Part shown: piece after piece, positions 48,437-60,973 of the stretch | Layout: each line of letters opens with the position of its first letter | Numbering within the stretch: the first letter of the stretch is position 1 | From: Saksenaea vasiformis B4078 | Lineage: Eukaryota > Mucoromycota > Mucoromycetes > Mucorales > Saksenaeaceae | Direction of reading: 5' to 3' | DNA: 64,000 nt | Assembly: GCA_000697055.1 (NCBI GenBank) | Contig: JNDT01002416.1 | Coordinates: forward strand, 62,001 to 126,000 | Made by a program: the position numbers and the translations under genes | The notes under the pieces: model-generated | Databases searched by the model: none | What the model saw: the letters and a program-made list of their open reading frames with translations, nothing else | Told to the model about the DNA's origin: nothing

Positions 48437-49539
48437 GCTATCACTCATTATAGTTGTGATAGCCACTGTAGTTTGTACATTTTCTTGATCTCTTTCTTTC
48501 TTTCCCTTTCTTTTTTAGCCTATCCTGCTTTCCCAACAAGACGTTAGCTCCCTTACCCTGCTTTTATCCTTACCCTTCTTCTTTCTCTATTTCTCTTTCC
48601 CTTCTTTACCCTATTTCCCTTCCCCCGTATATCCCCAATACAGACCAACTTTTCAAACTATATAAAAAATTTGCATCATTGTTCATTACAAGGGTGTGAT
48701 AGTTACGTTTATACATTTTCCTTGTATTGTTTCCGGATTGAGATATATCTTAGTAGAGCACCGACAAGATCAACTGCTTTGGTTTGTAATCGACATCCTC
48801 CTGCGCGATAATGTTCCCATTCACCACTGTGTTTTTCCGTAACAATAGCAACCAGATTCCGTAATGATATCTTCTCTCTTGATGCTGTTGATCCACGGCG
48901 TGACGTTCCGAATTTTTGCATTGAGAAGCTGGGCTTGTTATCTATCCTAAAGACCTTGATAAATTCTACGCTCTCAAAAATGACATGTTTTAAATGAAAG
49001 GAAAATTTCCGAGGTTGCAAAAATGTTTAATGACTATCGGCATGTCTGCTCCTTACCAGTTTTTAAAAATACTACGATCATTCTGTTAGCCTTGGCCCTA
49101 CTACGATAAAGAAACGAGGTGGTATAGCTCCGAAACAACCTTTCTTGCACAGACACGCCAGATGAAACATCTTGAAGTAAAACAGTATTTCAGTTGCTCT
49201 GACAGTGGTCAGATTTACTATAAGTTAATTATAACTATATTTAGTATGAACTATTAATACGAATATCAATATGTTTTCATTATCTGGATTAGTATGGCCG
49301 AGGGAAATAAACCCACCGCTGACAGCCGTGTATTCATAAGCAGAAGTAGAAAAATGTTCCTTGTTTATTGATATGTAGAATGTCTTGTTGGGTGAACGCG
49401 GGAGAATTGTTTTTGTAGCATAATACGTACGGTGAAGGAAATCTCTATATTAGGCGCAATTACCGCTTCAGATGTGATTAATGTCACTTTGAGCATTCCA
49501 GTGACCGTCAACCCTGTCCGAAGGGCAGATAATAGTGAA
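48437..49539. other. Importin alpha 3' region and intergenic DNA
   Basis: Pyrimidine-rich 3' flank at 48480-48650. A 103-codon minus-strand frame at 48709-49020 has no recognised domain and no splice partners. Confidence 0.4.
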
Positions 49540-50345
49540 TTTTGAGCACATATTTACGTCATCCAAATATTACTTTTCGTCGACACCACCTCAATCCTGC
49601 GGTGAGGAGCAGCGTATCTTTGCGCAGAGAATCAGATACCTTTACTTCTGAATCAAAGGTGTATTACACTGGTTCATTGTAATAGATTCCCCAACGCACC
49701 AATCGGAACGCGTAAATGGTCCGTATTTAAAAGGACGCATGAATTCTTTTTTTTTTCTTTGGCTCTGTTCATTTTACATCCCCGCTATATACTTTTAATG
49801 GAATACACATCCCGGATCACTCATGTCTTTTGATGTATTGTTTAGCCTGTATGACCTCTGTCCCGAACCGCCTCGGCTGTGGTGGCGTCTTTACCCATCA
49901 CTTAAGTCAGTGAAATAAATGTTGTCGCACTCAGCATCACTCATCTTGTACAATAGATCGCTGGACGTTGTATCGCTTCAAGTCCTCTGCAGTGCGCTAC
50001 AATTGGTCACACTTCGTGCCAATCTGCTCCCTTTTCCCATCCCCCCACCCATCACGGTGCGGGGTGCGGCCACCATGACCTTCATGGAAATACCCTTCAG
50101 GGGTAAGTAAACTGATGTCCAAATATTATTCCATTTACTAACCACGAACAAATTGTTATGCTGTCTATATAAATTTAGCATCCATCGCGGTGCCGCGTTG
50201 ATGTAAGTAGTATATGAATTTGTTGCCAACTTATGTATTGACGAACGCATACTTGATTCTTTTCTTAGCGTTAATATGGTTCCTCATGGATGCAAGGTTT
50301 ATATAGATTAGTGTAAAAATTCGTTCAATAAACAGTAGACCACCT
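49540..50345 (+). repeat. Dispersed repeat family R, longest copy
   Basis: About 800 bp with the same left end (CATATTTACGTCATCCAAAT, CTCAATCCTGCGGTGAGGAG), middle (CCCCAACGCACCAATCGG, CGTATTTAAAAGGACGCATG) and hairpin right end (arms 50147-50185 and 50283-50335) as the 22325 copy. An extra block of about 150 bp near 49845-50000 is not present in the 22325 copy. Confidence 0.65.
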
Positions 50346-51212
50346 GCCTGAATTTAAGCATAAATAATGTCGAAACATGGGCCTTGAAGGAAACGCGATA
50401 GGAAGTTAGAAATCAATGAGACCAATTGTGAACTGCATCGTAGTCAAAGAAATGCAAGGCTAAGGGACGCTCTACTCCTTTCATCGCAACATAACCGACC
50501 CTGTGCTTCCAGGCTTTTATCTGTAACAAATTCCTTGTATATCAAAATCCCCTTCACCAACAGGTGACTCGTATTCGTTCGATGTACAATAAAAAGCGTC
50601 ATACATATCAAGCAGCTAGAGTACGCTATTTACTGGGTAGTCAAATCTTATTCTGCTGACCTTTCTATGATAATTCTGGTTTAGGGAGCAAGATTTGCAA
50701 TGTCAGCTGCTAGGTATCCCGTTATCCATATTGTCGCCTCTTACCTCCACAAGCTCGCATCGCTCCACCATTGCAGCAGTCTCAAGTCCAGACTCCCACC
50801 AACACGTACATCACAAGTCCCAGAGAACAACTGCCATTATATACTGTCTACACTTGCCCGTCAGTGGGTTAAATATCTCACAAAGCTCTGTCACATATTT
50901 TGGCAACAATTATTAAAGTATTTGCATAGGCACTTTGATCATATATGATTTATCAATGTCGGAAAAATACATCCGTGGAATCAAATAGTGCAGTAAAGGA
51001 TCCAAGGGACCATGACCAGCCCGTAACTCCCAAATTGATATCTTTATTCTGTAGTACGTCTGTTCGTCCTAAATGCCATTCAAGAACATGATTTAGGAGG
51101 CGTAGAAATGGGTACGGCTTGCACCATACAGAATGTCAGGTATTAGAAGATCGGCTTCTTGACCAGAAATGGTTGCATTCGTTAATATATTCATCACCGT
51201 TTGCTGGCATTT
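50346..51212. other. Intergenic, no supported gene
   Basis: Two overlapping frames at 50695-50948 carry no motif. No RNA gene seen. Confidence 0.35.
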
Positions 51213-51319
51213 CACTACGGGAAAAAATCTTAACCGTTGTATAATCTTGAAAAAACCTTAGCAAAAATCTTGCAAAACCAACAAAATTCAAGATTTTTCC
51301 AAGATGTTTTCCCGTAGTG
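51213..51319. mobile_element. CACTA-like MITE
   Basis: A 107-bp element bounded by perfect 13-bp inverted repeats CACTACGGGAAAA and TTTTCCCGTAGTG, flanked on both sides by ATTT (51209-51212 and 51320-51323). The inside is rich in AAAATCTTG-like units. The CACTA terminus is that of En/Spm-type transposons. There is no coding capacity, so it would be a non-autonomous copy. Confidence 0.7.
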
Positions 51320-51891
51320 ATTTCTCCATAGATTTGCTCTTTGGGCCGATTTCATACAACGATAATCACTCAACTATCAATACATTCATAGCCAGAGAAA
51401 AATCTGATTGCATGCATCGTTAACTTGCTGGCGCTAACCGATGGCATAGGCTCAATGCAAAGAGCCGAATAGAAATCGCCATTTTCCTGTGTACATTATG
51501 GTCAAAATACTTTGACAGATAATCTGCAAGCTCCGATGATAGGATGTATGTGAAATTGATAGATCTATAACTTCAAAAAATTTCTTGCAGTGACAATGTC
51601 ACTTCCTCATGCGGACTTCATAGCGAACGTTGCGAAGGGACACCACAGCAACAATCGTCGGACAATCAATGTGACCACCTCCGTTTCCAAATTTGAACTT
51701 TGGCGATTTCTGTTTTTTGAGTCTTCGTTCACTGAATCCGACTTTGCTCGATAAAGCATGTCCTGGAATTCTGACTACGTCCCTGTAGATTCGCACGGTA
51801 AAACAACATTCTATTTTTGTTGTTTACAATATCCTGATGGCACTACATAGAACGAGATGCATCCGATCTAGCTAGTTCTTTTCTGAGTTCG
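51320..51891. other. U2AF gene 5' region
   Basis: A minus-strand frame at 51599-51796 has no motif. Otherwise promoter and intergenic DNA. Confidence 0.4.
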
Positions 51892-53878
<1,987 letters not shown>

Positions 53879-54477
53879 TGAAGATGAAAACCTCCGCAAC
53901 CAAACATTCATTTCCTTACTTTCCCCCCCTTTTTTTTTATTTCAGTCTATTGATCCATCTCCCGCTTTATCTTTGAAAATTCTTGACAGGGTCACCGTTA
54001 AATTAAACAACGCTATGAGAAATCCAGCGGCATCTGAATATAGCATAGATTGGATACATGTCGAGCCCTAATCTCTGCCATTCATTCCCACTATCGTATC
54101 ATAGCATGGCTAGAGTAGTCCCTGTGACATGTCGGTACGTCTATTACGCAACCGGACCCATGGTAGTCCTGTAATCGATGGATAAGCTTGAACCAAGAAT
54201 GTGATGCACTACCATTTATATCCCGCGGCATCCAATGTATTCATGCTGCTTTTTCTACGCAGGAAGCCGATACTTAGTATTTAAAGTAAGCTGCTTGTAA
54301 AGTCTTAAAATTATAGTTTATTCTCAATATGGTCCACCTTCGTACCAGCATGTCGATTAATTTGCACGCCTGGATAAACACGGATCCTCTTTGAGAGGAT
54401 GGCAAACGAAACCGCCAGGATACCTTTGTCTGGTCCTTTAATTGACCAGAAAATGCTCCACGAGGACTATCGTATCT
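53879..54477. other. Convergent 3' flanks, no gene
   Basis: Lies between the U2AF and AGPAT-like genes. It includes a C6 T9 tract at 53925-53939. Confidence 0.4.
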
Positions 54478-55824
54478 CTACAGAGGTTCTTCCCACACTT
54501 CTTCATCCAATCCATCTGTCCAATTTTCGCGAAGTCTGGACAAGAAGTTGTCTTTTTCTACATAGCGATTTCGAAGCCAAGTAGCCAGACCTTCATCATC
54601 TGTAGGCAAATCCTCAATAGCAAATCTCTTCACATTGATGTGGAAATCATATTCTGGTGAAAGCGCACGCGTGTGCACACGTACCATACTGGGTGCTTCC
54701 TGAAATCGGTTACTAGACTTATGACGATAGGCAATTGTAAAATCTATCCGTCTGTTAAACGATATTCACGTGTCGCTGCGTCTTACCATAAACATGACTT
54801 ATGTGTGAGTTTCTAAATTCCTTAACGCATGTCACAAACCCTTTAGTACGAGGTACTAGGACGTTCTGCATGATTGGATATCCACGCTCCCTCGAAAATT
54901 CTTGTCCCTGTCACGAAGTCTGTAAATGATATCACCGCCATTATACAACTTGTCCTTACCTGTGCAAGTTTTTCAGGAGTAAATCGCGACCCTTCTGCGT
55001 AGCTAATGATCCAGGCTGGCGATTTCAATCTTTTGATAGTAGCAAATGTTGCATGAATCTTGCTCTGGTCTTGCATCCAATTGCGTCGTACGAAGATGAA
55101 TCCTGCCAGCTAAGCAATGTGTCACCTCCCGGATAATTCTTGTTCTCTTCTTCTTACCCACATACCCCAACCGAAAAATGGCAACTAAACGCGTAGATAC
55201 CTCTTGAGTCGCTGCAATCAAGACATAAAAAATATCCTTACCCATTTGATGGAATCTTTGACAAAGTACTTTTAAAATATTAGGTACAGTGGGGAAATAG
55301 ATGCTCTTTTTTTTTACCTTGCAATTTTGCAACATCTGTCTGCGTATGGCAACGGAGTGCAACATATAGAAATCCGTCCATGATCGATGGTTACTGATCA
55401 CCAATGCTGATTCACCGGAGGGGATTTTGTCACCAGAAAAAGTGATACGCGCCTTTTTGCAACGCTAAAAGAGAATACTGTCGTTTAGAAACGTGACAGT
55501 AAAAACGGGATCATTTTTTTCACCTCAAAGATGGCCTATATTAAGCGTGTGAACAACCTAGGCCTGGGAATATATTGATGTTTGTATTACCTGCATCGTC
55601 TTCCACACAAGACCCACAATATGCGAGTTAATTCGCATCACCAAGCGCTCTGACAATGGCCTCAACATGAATGAAGACACTTGCGCAATTTGGAGAGTGC
55701 CTGCCAAACTTTACCCAGGAATAAATGCCATGCTGCAGTAGTAACTGCCAACGGCTTACCCGAAAAGCGCAATACCGTAAAAGACCGCATTGACAGCGTC
55801 CGATATCTTTAGGATGGGGTTCAT
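54478..55824 (-). CDS. AGPAT/LCLAT-like lysophospholipid acyltransferase
   Basis: Model: complement(join(54478..54743,54787..54907,54960..55109,55158..55184,55242..55268,55318..55464,55524..55535,55591..55700,55776..55824)), 9 exons including ones of 12 and 27 nt, 909 nt, 302 aa. PlsC motifs are ALVISNHRSWTDFYML (NHX4D), YFVKDSIKWLPFFGWGMW, FIFVRRNW and ISYAEGSRFTPEK (block III), then GYPIMQNVLVPRTKGF (block IV). A hydrophobic N terminus precedes them. It belongs with animal AGPAT3-5/LCLAT1 and yeast Cst26 types, which acylate lysophosphatidate or lysophosphatidylinositol in the ER. Substrate cannot be told from sequence. The first exon's donor (GTATTG) was chosen for phase; a nearby GTAAGC gives a frame clash. 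Confidence 0.85.
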
Positions 55825-56054
55825 GTATTCGATGCGGCCGCTGAAGACTCGGTGTGGAGAAGACGAAATGACAACGGAAAGGATCAAAAGTCACAAGCGG
55901 GGCAAAAATTGCTCTTCATTTACTGTTATGACGTGCACAGGCGTCTTTTAACAGAAGTCAACGGAACGAAAGTGGAAGGAAAAGAAAGAAAGAAAGAAGT
56001 AATCTTTTGACGGAAAGAAAACGATCGTCCATAGTTAGTATACCGATTATAGCA
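55825..56054. other. Acyltransferase 5' region
   Basis: Purine-rich leader-like sequence (AAGAAAGAAAGAAAG at 55983-55997). No gene. Confidence 0.35.
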
Positions 56055-56160
56055 GAAAGACCGTATATCACTTACGCAAACTTGGTCCATCCCAGGGATG
56101 CAAAATTTATTGGAACGGCGTGCAACGTATTTTATGGTTGGTAAATGGAATGATATTGAT
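56055..56160 (-). repeat. Isolated hairpin arm of repeat family R
   Basis: ACTTGGTCCATCCCAGGGAT, GCAAAATTTATT and TTGGTAAATGGAATGATA match the right arm and flank of the 9005 copy. Confidence 0.45.
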
Positions 56161-56252
56161 ATCTTTTACTTACCTAGAAAATGTCCTGCTGCTCCTGGTT
56201 GCATATATTTTTCGCGTTTTACTACAGTAATTTTCCCATCACTTCGCGTCTA

Positions 56253-56320
56253 TTTTGAAATTATTCGGTGTTACTTGGAGATGAAGTCTGCGTTTTGAAG
56301 TATGTGGTTTTACGTTTATC
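56253..56320. repeat. Repeat shared with 27485-27552
   Basis: Shares TCTGCGTTTTGAAGTA and TTTTACGTT in the same orientation with the segment beside the Tc1 remnant, so it is probably an end fragment of that transposon family. Confidence 0.5.
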
Positions 56321-57368
56321 TGATGCTGTGATTTGCGTGTCATATTCTTCCGTGTTACGTTTGAGCCATTGGTAACTTCTTATTATCTCAGGCAGAGACA
56401 GCATTGTATTGTTTCATGGAAAAGGACATGTTAAAGATAGGGCCCTTTCTCATGCAAAAGGTGAACCAGTGATCGGATTCTTGTTATTTTATGCAAATCT
56501 TGTGTCAGAAACACGATTCTGTCGTCTCATGCAAAAAGTGTATTGAAGATAGGTTCCTTTTATCTCACACAAAAAGGATGTCTCCGATAACGGAAAGTGA
56601 TGCATATTTAAAGGGACACTTCTTTTTCCTTTTTTTTTCTTTTTTCTTTTTGTACATTTTATTCATCTTCTTTACCATCCAACATACGGGAAACTATCTG
56701 AAAAACGAAAGCACACAGCCTTGAAAACGATGCAAAGATCGTGTAACCGTACGAATCCTGTGTATCCGAGTTTGAATCCAGAAGGCGATCTTAATGAACA
56801 GTAAGACGTGACGCTAATGGTCGATGCCTGCTGTCGTAAGCACTATCTTTATTGAAGGCATTGCATATGAGTCTAGCCTATCTGAATACGTGCTAGACAC
56901 ACCAGAGTCATACGGTTAGACTTTCTTTGCATCTCTTCCAGGGCTATGTGTTTTTATTCATCAGATAGTTGCCATATGTTGGATTGATAAAGATGTACAT
57001 AAAAAAGTGAGAAATTAGCGCTTCCCTTAAATGCGCGTCACTTCCTCTCATCCCAACCATCTGCTTGTGTAAGACGCTAGTTCCGATCACCGACACACCT
57101 TCTACATGAGACGACGGAATCCTATTTCTGGCACATCGTTTGGATGAAATACCAAGAATCCAATCGCTATCTGTAACACAATAGTTGACACAAATACAAA
57201 CATGGAAGAGTATGACATGCAAGCCATAGCGTTGAATAAATGTAAAGAGATGTGGGAATAACGCCGAGTAATCATGGAAAAGCCCAGCTGTATCACAGTT
57301 CAATAAATATCATAACATACATGCACCCAATCTCTCTATCTTGAGTGGTGCATACAAAGACGTTGATT
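56321..57368. other. Intergenic, no supported gene
   Basis: Includes TTTAAAGGGACACTTC followed by a T-tract at 56598-56660, resembling the middle of repeat family R. Overlapping minus-strand frames at 56944-57303 have no motif. Confidence 0.35.
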
Positions 57369-57717
57369 TTATGAACGGTTATAATTCTCTGAACATCTGA
57401 CAATACGTTCGGTCTTCCTCAGTAACTTCGAGGGAGCTCTAATGTGACCCATTTTTGAGGGGTTAACGTTTTGTACATATACACCATCTTGATAATGACA
57501 GCGGTAAAATTCCCGGTCTGAATAAGCCGTTGTAAGAAGGTAGGTTTTCTTCCTTAGTTACGAGGTTTACCTTTCTGCTCGAAACCCCGCGCTATAACAG
57601 GTCGTCGTTTTGTGTACTTCTCAAGTTTCCACATTTCAAATTGCAACTTGATCTTTTTGACAAGCCCCATCTCAACTAATGAGAGCTGTCTTTTTAGCGC
57701 TGCACTCTGCTTTTTGG
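57369..57717 (-). CDS. Possible 3' exons of an unidentified Lys-rich protein
   Basis: Candidate terminal exons complement(join(57369..57487,57571..57717)) joined by an in-phase 83-nt GT-AG intron. They encode a charged, probably helical segment (LSLVEMGLVKKIKLQFEMWK) and a basic tail (MGHIRAPSKLLRKTERIV). The upstream exon was not identified, so the protein is partial. No domain recognised. A plus-strand frame overlaps just upstream, which weakens the case. Confidence 0.3.
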
Positions 57718-58107
57718 CTTAAATGGTACCTTGTCAATGCTTAGTGCCACCAAAGAGGAAATTCAATGTCAGCAACGATGAAGAAGAAGGACAGGACAGG
57801 ACAGCTATGAAGAAGCTAAAGCAAAGAAGGGGCGGACATCAAAAGCCTCAGCCCCTTTCACGAGGTTTGTTCTTTTCAAACATTCATCGCATTCTTCCAC
57901 TTACACTCCAAACCTCCTCCTGCGCCCCTGTTTTTGTAACGCACAGGCTTCTTACTCCTCGTTTCATCGCCACTCATCAGACGGGGTTTTAATGAAGGAG
58001 ACGTTGGCTGTTTCACCATCGAACCTATTGTTTTAATGCTACATATTCTACAACAAAAAAGAACCAGGTATTGTTGTCGCTACAAATCAAGTAGAACCGT
58101 ATATTTC

Positions 58108-58458
58108 TCAGTGTTCGGTATGCGGTCGAAGGTGAGTGCGTTGGGGATAGATTAGGGGATGTAGTTGGGAAAGATAGGTGATGGCCCACCTAATTGAAGT
58201 CAGTACTATTCTGTGCTTGTACTAACAGTTGTAGAGTAAAATGAGAAGAGAATTACTCACATGAGGTAACAGCAAGCAATAGACAGAATGATTAGAGTAC
58301 GAATTACACTAACAACAAAAGAAGTTTCCAATTAGGTGTTTCACCGTGGAAATCTTGGGCACTTACGTCTGGTTATTTCCCTTGGGAGTCAGCAAGTATG
58401 CTGCAACCGAGACAAGGAATGCGGCGAAAAATGCCCAAATGATATTGTAACCGGACAT
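58108..58458 (-). CDS. VMA9: V-type ATPase subunit e
   Basis: Model: complement(join(58108..58189,58261..58308,58367..58458)), 222 nt, 73 aa, the normal size. Exon 1 gives MSGYNIIWAFFAAFLVSVAA and PKGNNQT, exon 2 VIRTLIILSIACCYLM and exon 3 WAITYLSQLHPLIYPQR. The two TM helices, the PKGxNQT loop and the QLHPLI end are typical of Vma9 / subunit e of the V0 sector, which helps assemble the proton pump of vacuole and Golgi membranes. The three exons are too short to show as an open frame, and phases (2, 2) agree. Introns are 58 and 71 nt. Confidence 0.92.
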
Positions 58459-59582
58459 GATTAGGAAACAGAACTTCCTCTTCCCTGAAACACTGGAGAA
58501 TAGCTGAACTGAACAAAACCGACAAGCGGGGTTTCGCTACACGCACCAGGCGGTGAGGACCAGAATGACGTCACTAAACATTTGGACAACTTGGATTTCC
58601 TACCTGCAAATGCCCAGAAACGTTCGCCCACTGTACTACCGGAGGCGAAACCCGCACCTAACAAAGAGGCAGGTTAGAAGCTCCTTAGCTCCCATCCCCA
58701 GTAGGGAAGATGTGTGCCACGTAGAGGTGGTGAGATCCCAACTCCGGAACTATAACGAATATTGAGCCAATGATAATAGTGTGTGATAGGGAGGTCTAGC
58801 AGCACGGTCAAACTTGACGATATCGCTTGCTAACGGGATCTCTGTGGCGGGAAATTCATGACCACCTCAAGCTGACCCAAACTAATCATACAGGAATATT
58901 CTAGTAGAATCAGCGCCGCTAAGTTGTCAAGTCCTACAGTCTGCTTGTGAAAGTTTTCCGCACTTCAGTGACTTCGCCGTTGAAGATCCATTCCCTGCCT
59001 ATTCCTCTATCTCGCTATAGTGAACCTTCATTTCTCATTTAACGGATGCTATTTTGGATAGATAATATACATCCGATGAGAAGATTTTTCTTTTTCCATA
59101 CGTCAAATATCCTCCCCAAGTAAAATGTTCATAATTCGTTAGTCCCATATATCCTTTCGAGGATAATTATGCATGAATTGCAAATTATTAAATTTCTGCA
59201 ATATCACACTGGTGGACTATGTAGTTGTCTTGAAATGTAGGCCCAGAAGTTTGACGAAAGTATCGAAAGGATTGTTGCAACACCCTGGGTATCTAAAGAT
59301 CAGGGGAATGATGTATCTTTGTAACATCAACATGCCCATAAGCGCCTTCATCTTCTTTGGTTTCCTCGCAGTACATGTATGTATGTACGACGGCGATGTA
59401 TCGCATGCCTAAGCGTTCCTTCACCCATTGTCAATTCATCCCGCTGCTCTTTGTTGATCAGAGCAAACACGGCAGTGTCACGGCTTTGGATTGATCAGAG
59501 CAAAAATTGATTCCCAGCTAAGGCAACGCTTTCCGGCTCGCCTGCGGTGTCTGTGGTATTCTGCGCCAATAAAAATGACGAG
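58459..59582. other. Intergenic with decayed transposon-like text
   Basis: At 58550-58675 a plus-strand frame reads KHLDNLDFLPANAQKRSPT and PEAKPAPNKEAG, possibly a retroelement polyprotein fragment. TTGATCAGAGCAAA occurs twice 37 bp apart (59454 and 59491). No gene supported. Confidence 0.35.
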
Positions 59583-59676
59583 TTAATCTTCGGAATCAAA
59601 AATCAGCGAATGAATATCTCAAATTAATCTTCGGATGTTAAAGACAGCAAATAAAATCGCTCAGTTAATCTTCGGA
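59583..59676 (+). repeat. Three 41-bp-spaced TTAATCTTCGGA motifs
   Basis: Exact 12-mers at 59583, 59624 and 59665, spaced 41 bp each time. The units between share CAGC and TGAATA/TAAAAT parts, so these are imperfect tandem repeats. The array ends 5 bp before an ATG at 59682. Confidence 0.7.
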
Positions 59677-59681
59677 CTTCT

Positions 59682-59918
59682 ATGGCGACGGAGTTCCAAA
59701 AGGAAGCTTGCTTCTTGCTGTCAGCTATGAACACTCCGCAACAGCAACACAACGACCACATGCATCATGAAGAAGTATTCGCTTCCGTTGATGCCAACGT
59801 TTCAGAGGAGGTTTTCGAAGAAGACGAGGTAGTAGCAAATCTTTTTGAGGCCAATTTTCAGCAATTGCAGCAAAAAATGGGTGGCGAAATGAGGAAATCT
59901 ACCACACCAGTGGCGTAA
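59682..59918 (+). CDS. Possible small acidic protein
   Basis: A 78-codon frame starting MATEFQKEACFLLSAM, with a His/Gln patch (QQQHNDHMHHEEVF), an acidic stretch (EEVFEEDEVVANLFEANF) and a C terminus QKMGGEMRKSTTPVA. No family recognised. It follows the 41-bp repeats directly. It might be a first exon of a transposon-borne gene or a chance frame. Confidence 0.3.
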   Translation: MATEFQKEACFLLSAMNTPQQQHNDHMHHEEVFASVDANVSEEVFEEDEVVANLFEANFQQLQQKMGGEMRKSTTPVA

Positions 59919-60424
59919 CGACAACCGTTAATGGTATACAAGAATCTAACAGGCATAGAGGTTCCTAATCTTTGTTTCTTTACTGTTAAATATTTTTAGA
60001 GACAGTAAAATGGATGGTAGGCTGACATATGAGTTGCACAAGCCAATTGCGTTTTTTAAAAACGCATAATCAGTATTCTCTTGATCTAACGTTGTTGTAT
60101 TGCCCATGCCTAATCTGCCTTCTGGATCCTGAGCCTATCTATTCGAAATATTCAAAACGAAAAAAGGCCTTATGACCTGGATGACGGGTCCCTGGCCAGA
60201 GGGCCCAATGACAGAGTGAATGACACTTCTTATCATTTTCCATTGATACCAATATGAAAGTTGTAGAAAAATATTTCTCGGTCACCATCGCAGAATTCTG
60301 TACAGATTGCCCTTGTGCTTATCATAATAGTTACTTGTATGTATATTTGAATGTAGCTGTCTGTCAGTACGTCATCATTTACAAAGTTAACTGCCTGTTT
60401 GCACTGGCCATACCTTGCTGAAGG
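59919..60424. other. Intergenic, no supported gene
   Basis: AT-rich. Nothing recognised. Confidence 0.35.
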
Positions 60425-60817
60425 GAATTGCTACGGACACTCAGGATCTACCTCTTAGGGGCACTCATGTAATGTGTTTTCGCCGGCGGCTGGACAAACA
60501 CCTTACCGAATTTTAATGCACGTATGACCATCCTCAAATAAAAACCAAATCGTAGGTATTTGTGCAGCTAGCGTCCACAAGATGAGCGCCCATGAGCTGA
60601 ATGCCCGTAAATTAAACCCTCACCGAGCGCCTACAAATAGATATCATCACTTCATCTATCAAAGCCTAAGCAGTCGATCCACGGAGGCTTGACAACTCGT
60701 TGATATTTGCGTACGATCAGATTTCATAGAGAATTCGAAGCTACCTATTTAACAGTTCTCTAAATTATGTTACATGAGTGTCACTAAGAGGCAGAATCTG
60801 AGTGTTCGTAGCAATTC
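60425..60817. repeat. Long inverted repeat upstream of the Fanzor gene
   Basis: Arm 60425-60472 and arm 60770-60817 are reverse complements at 42 of 48 positions, sharing TTACATGAGTG, CTAAGAGG, TGAGTGT and CGTAGCAATTC. The 297-bp spacer has no frame. The right arm ends 156 bp before the Fanzor ATG. Confidence 0.7.
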
Positions 60818-60973
60818 TCCTTGCTGAAAGGCTCAGCAGACACCAAGGTGCAAAAACTGTTAGCCTATTAGCAGCGTCCCATCATGGATAGCGAAACAAC
60901 AGTCCTACGAGTTCACATATATTCCATATAACTATTTGACAACAAATCTCCCTTCCTTTTTATCCGCAAAGCC

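Noticed and set aside
48709..49020. 103-codon minus-strand frame downstream of importin alpha
   Set aside because: No recognisable motif, no splice partners, and in a repeat-rich gap. Probably chance.
57723..57992. Plus-strand frame starting MVPCQCLVPPKRKFNV with acidic and Lys-rich parts
   Set aside because: No domain, uncertain splice sites, and it lies back-to-back with a minus-strand candidate. It could be real but cannot be supported.
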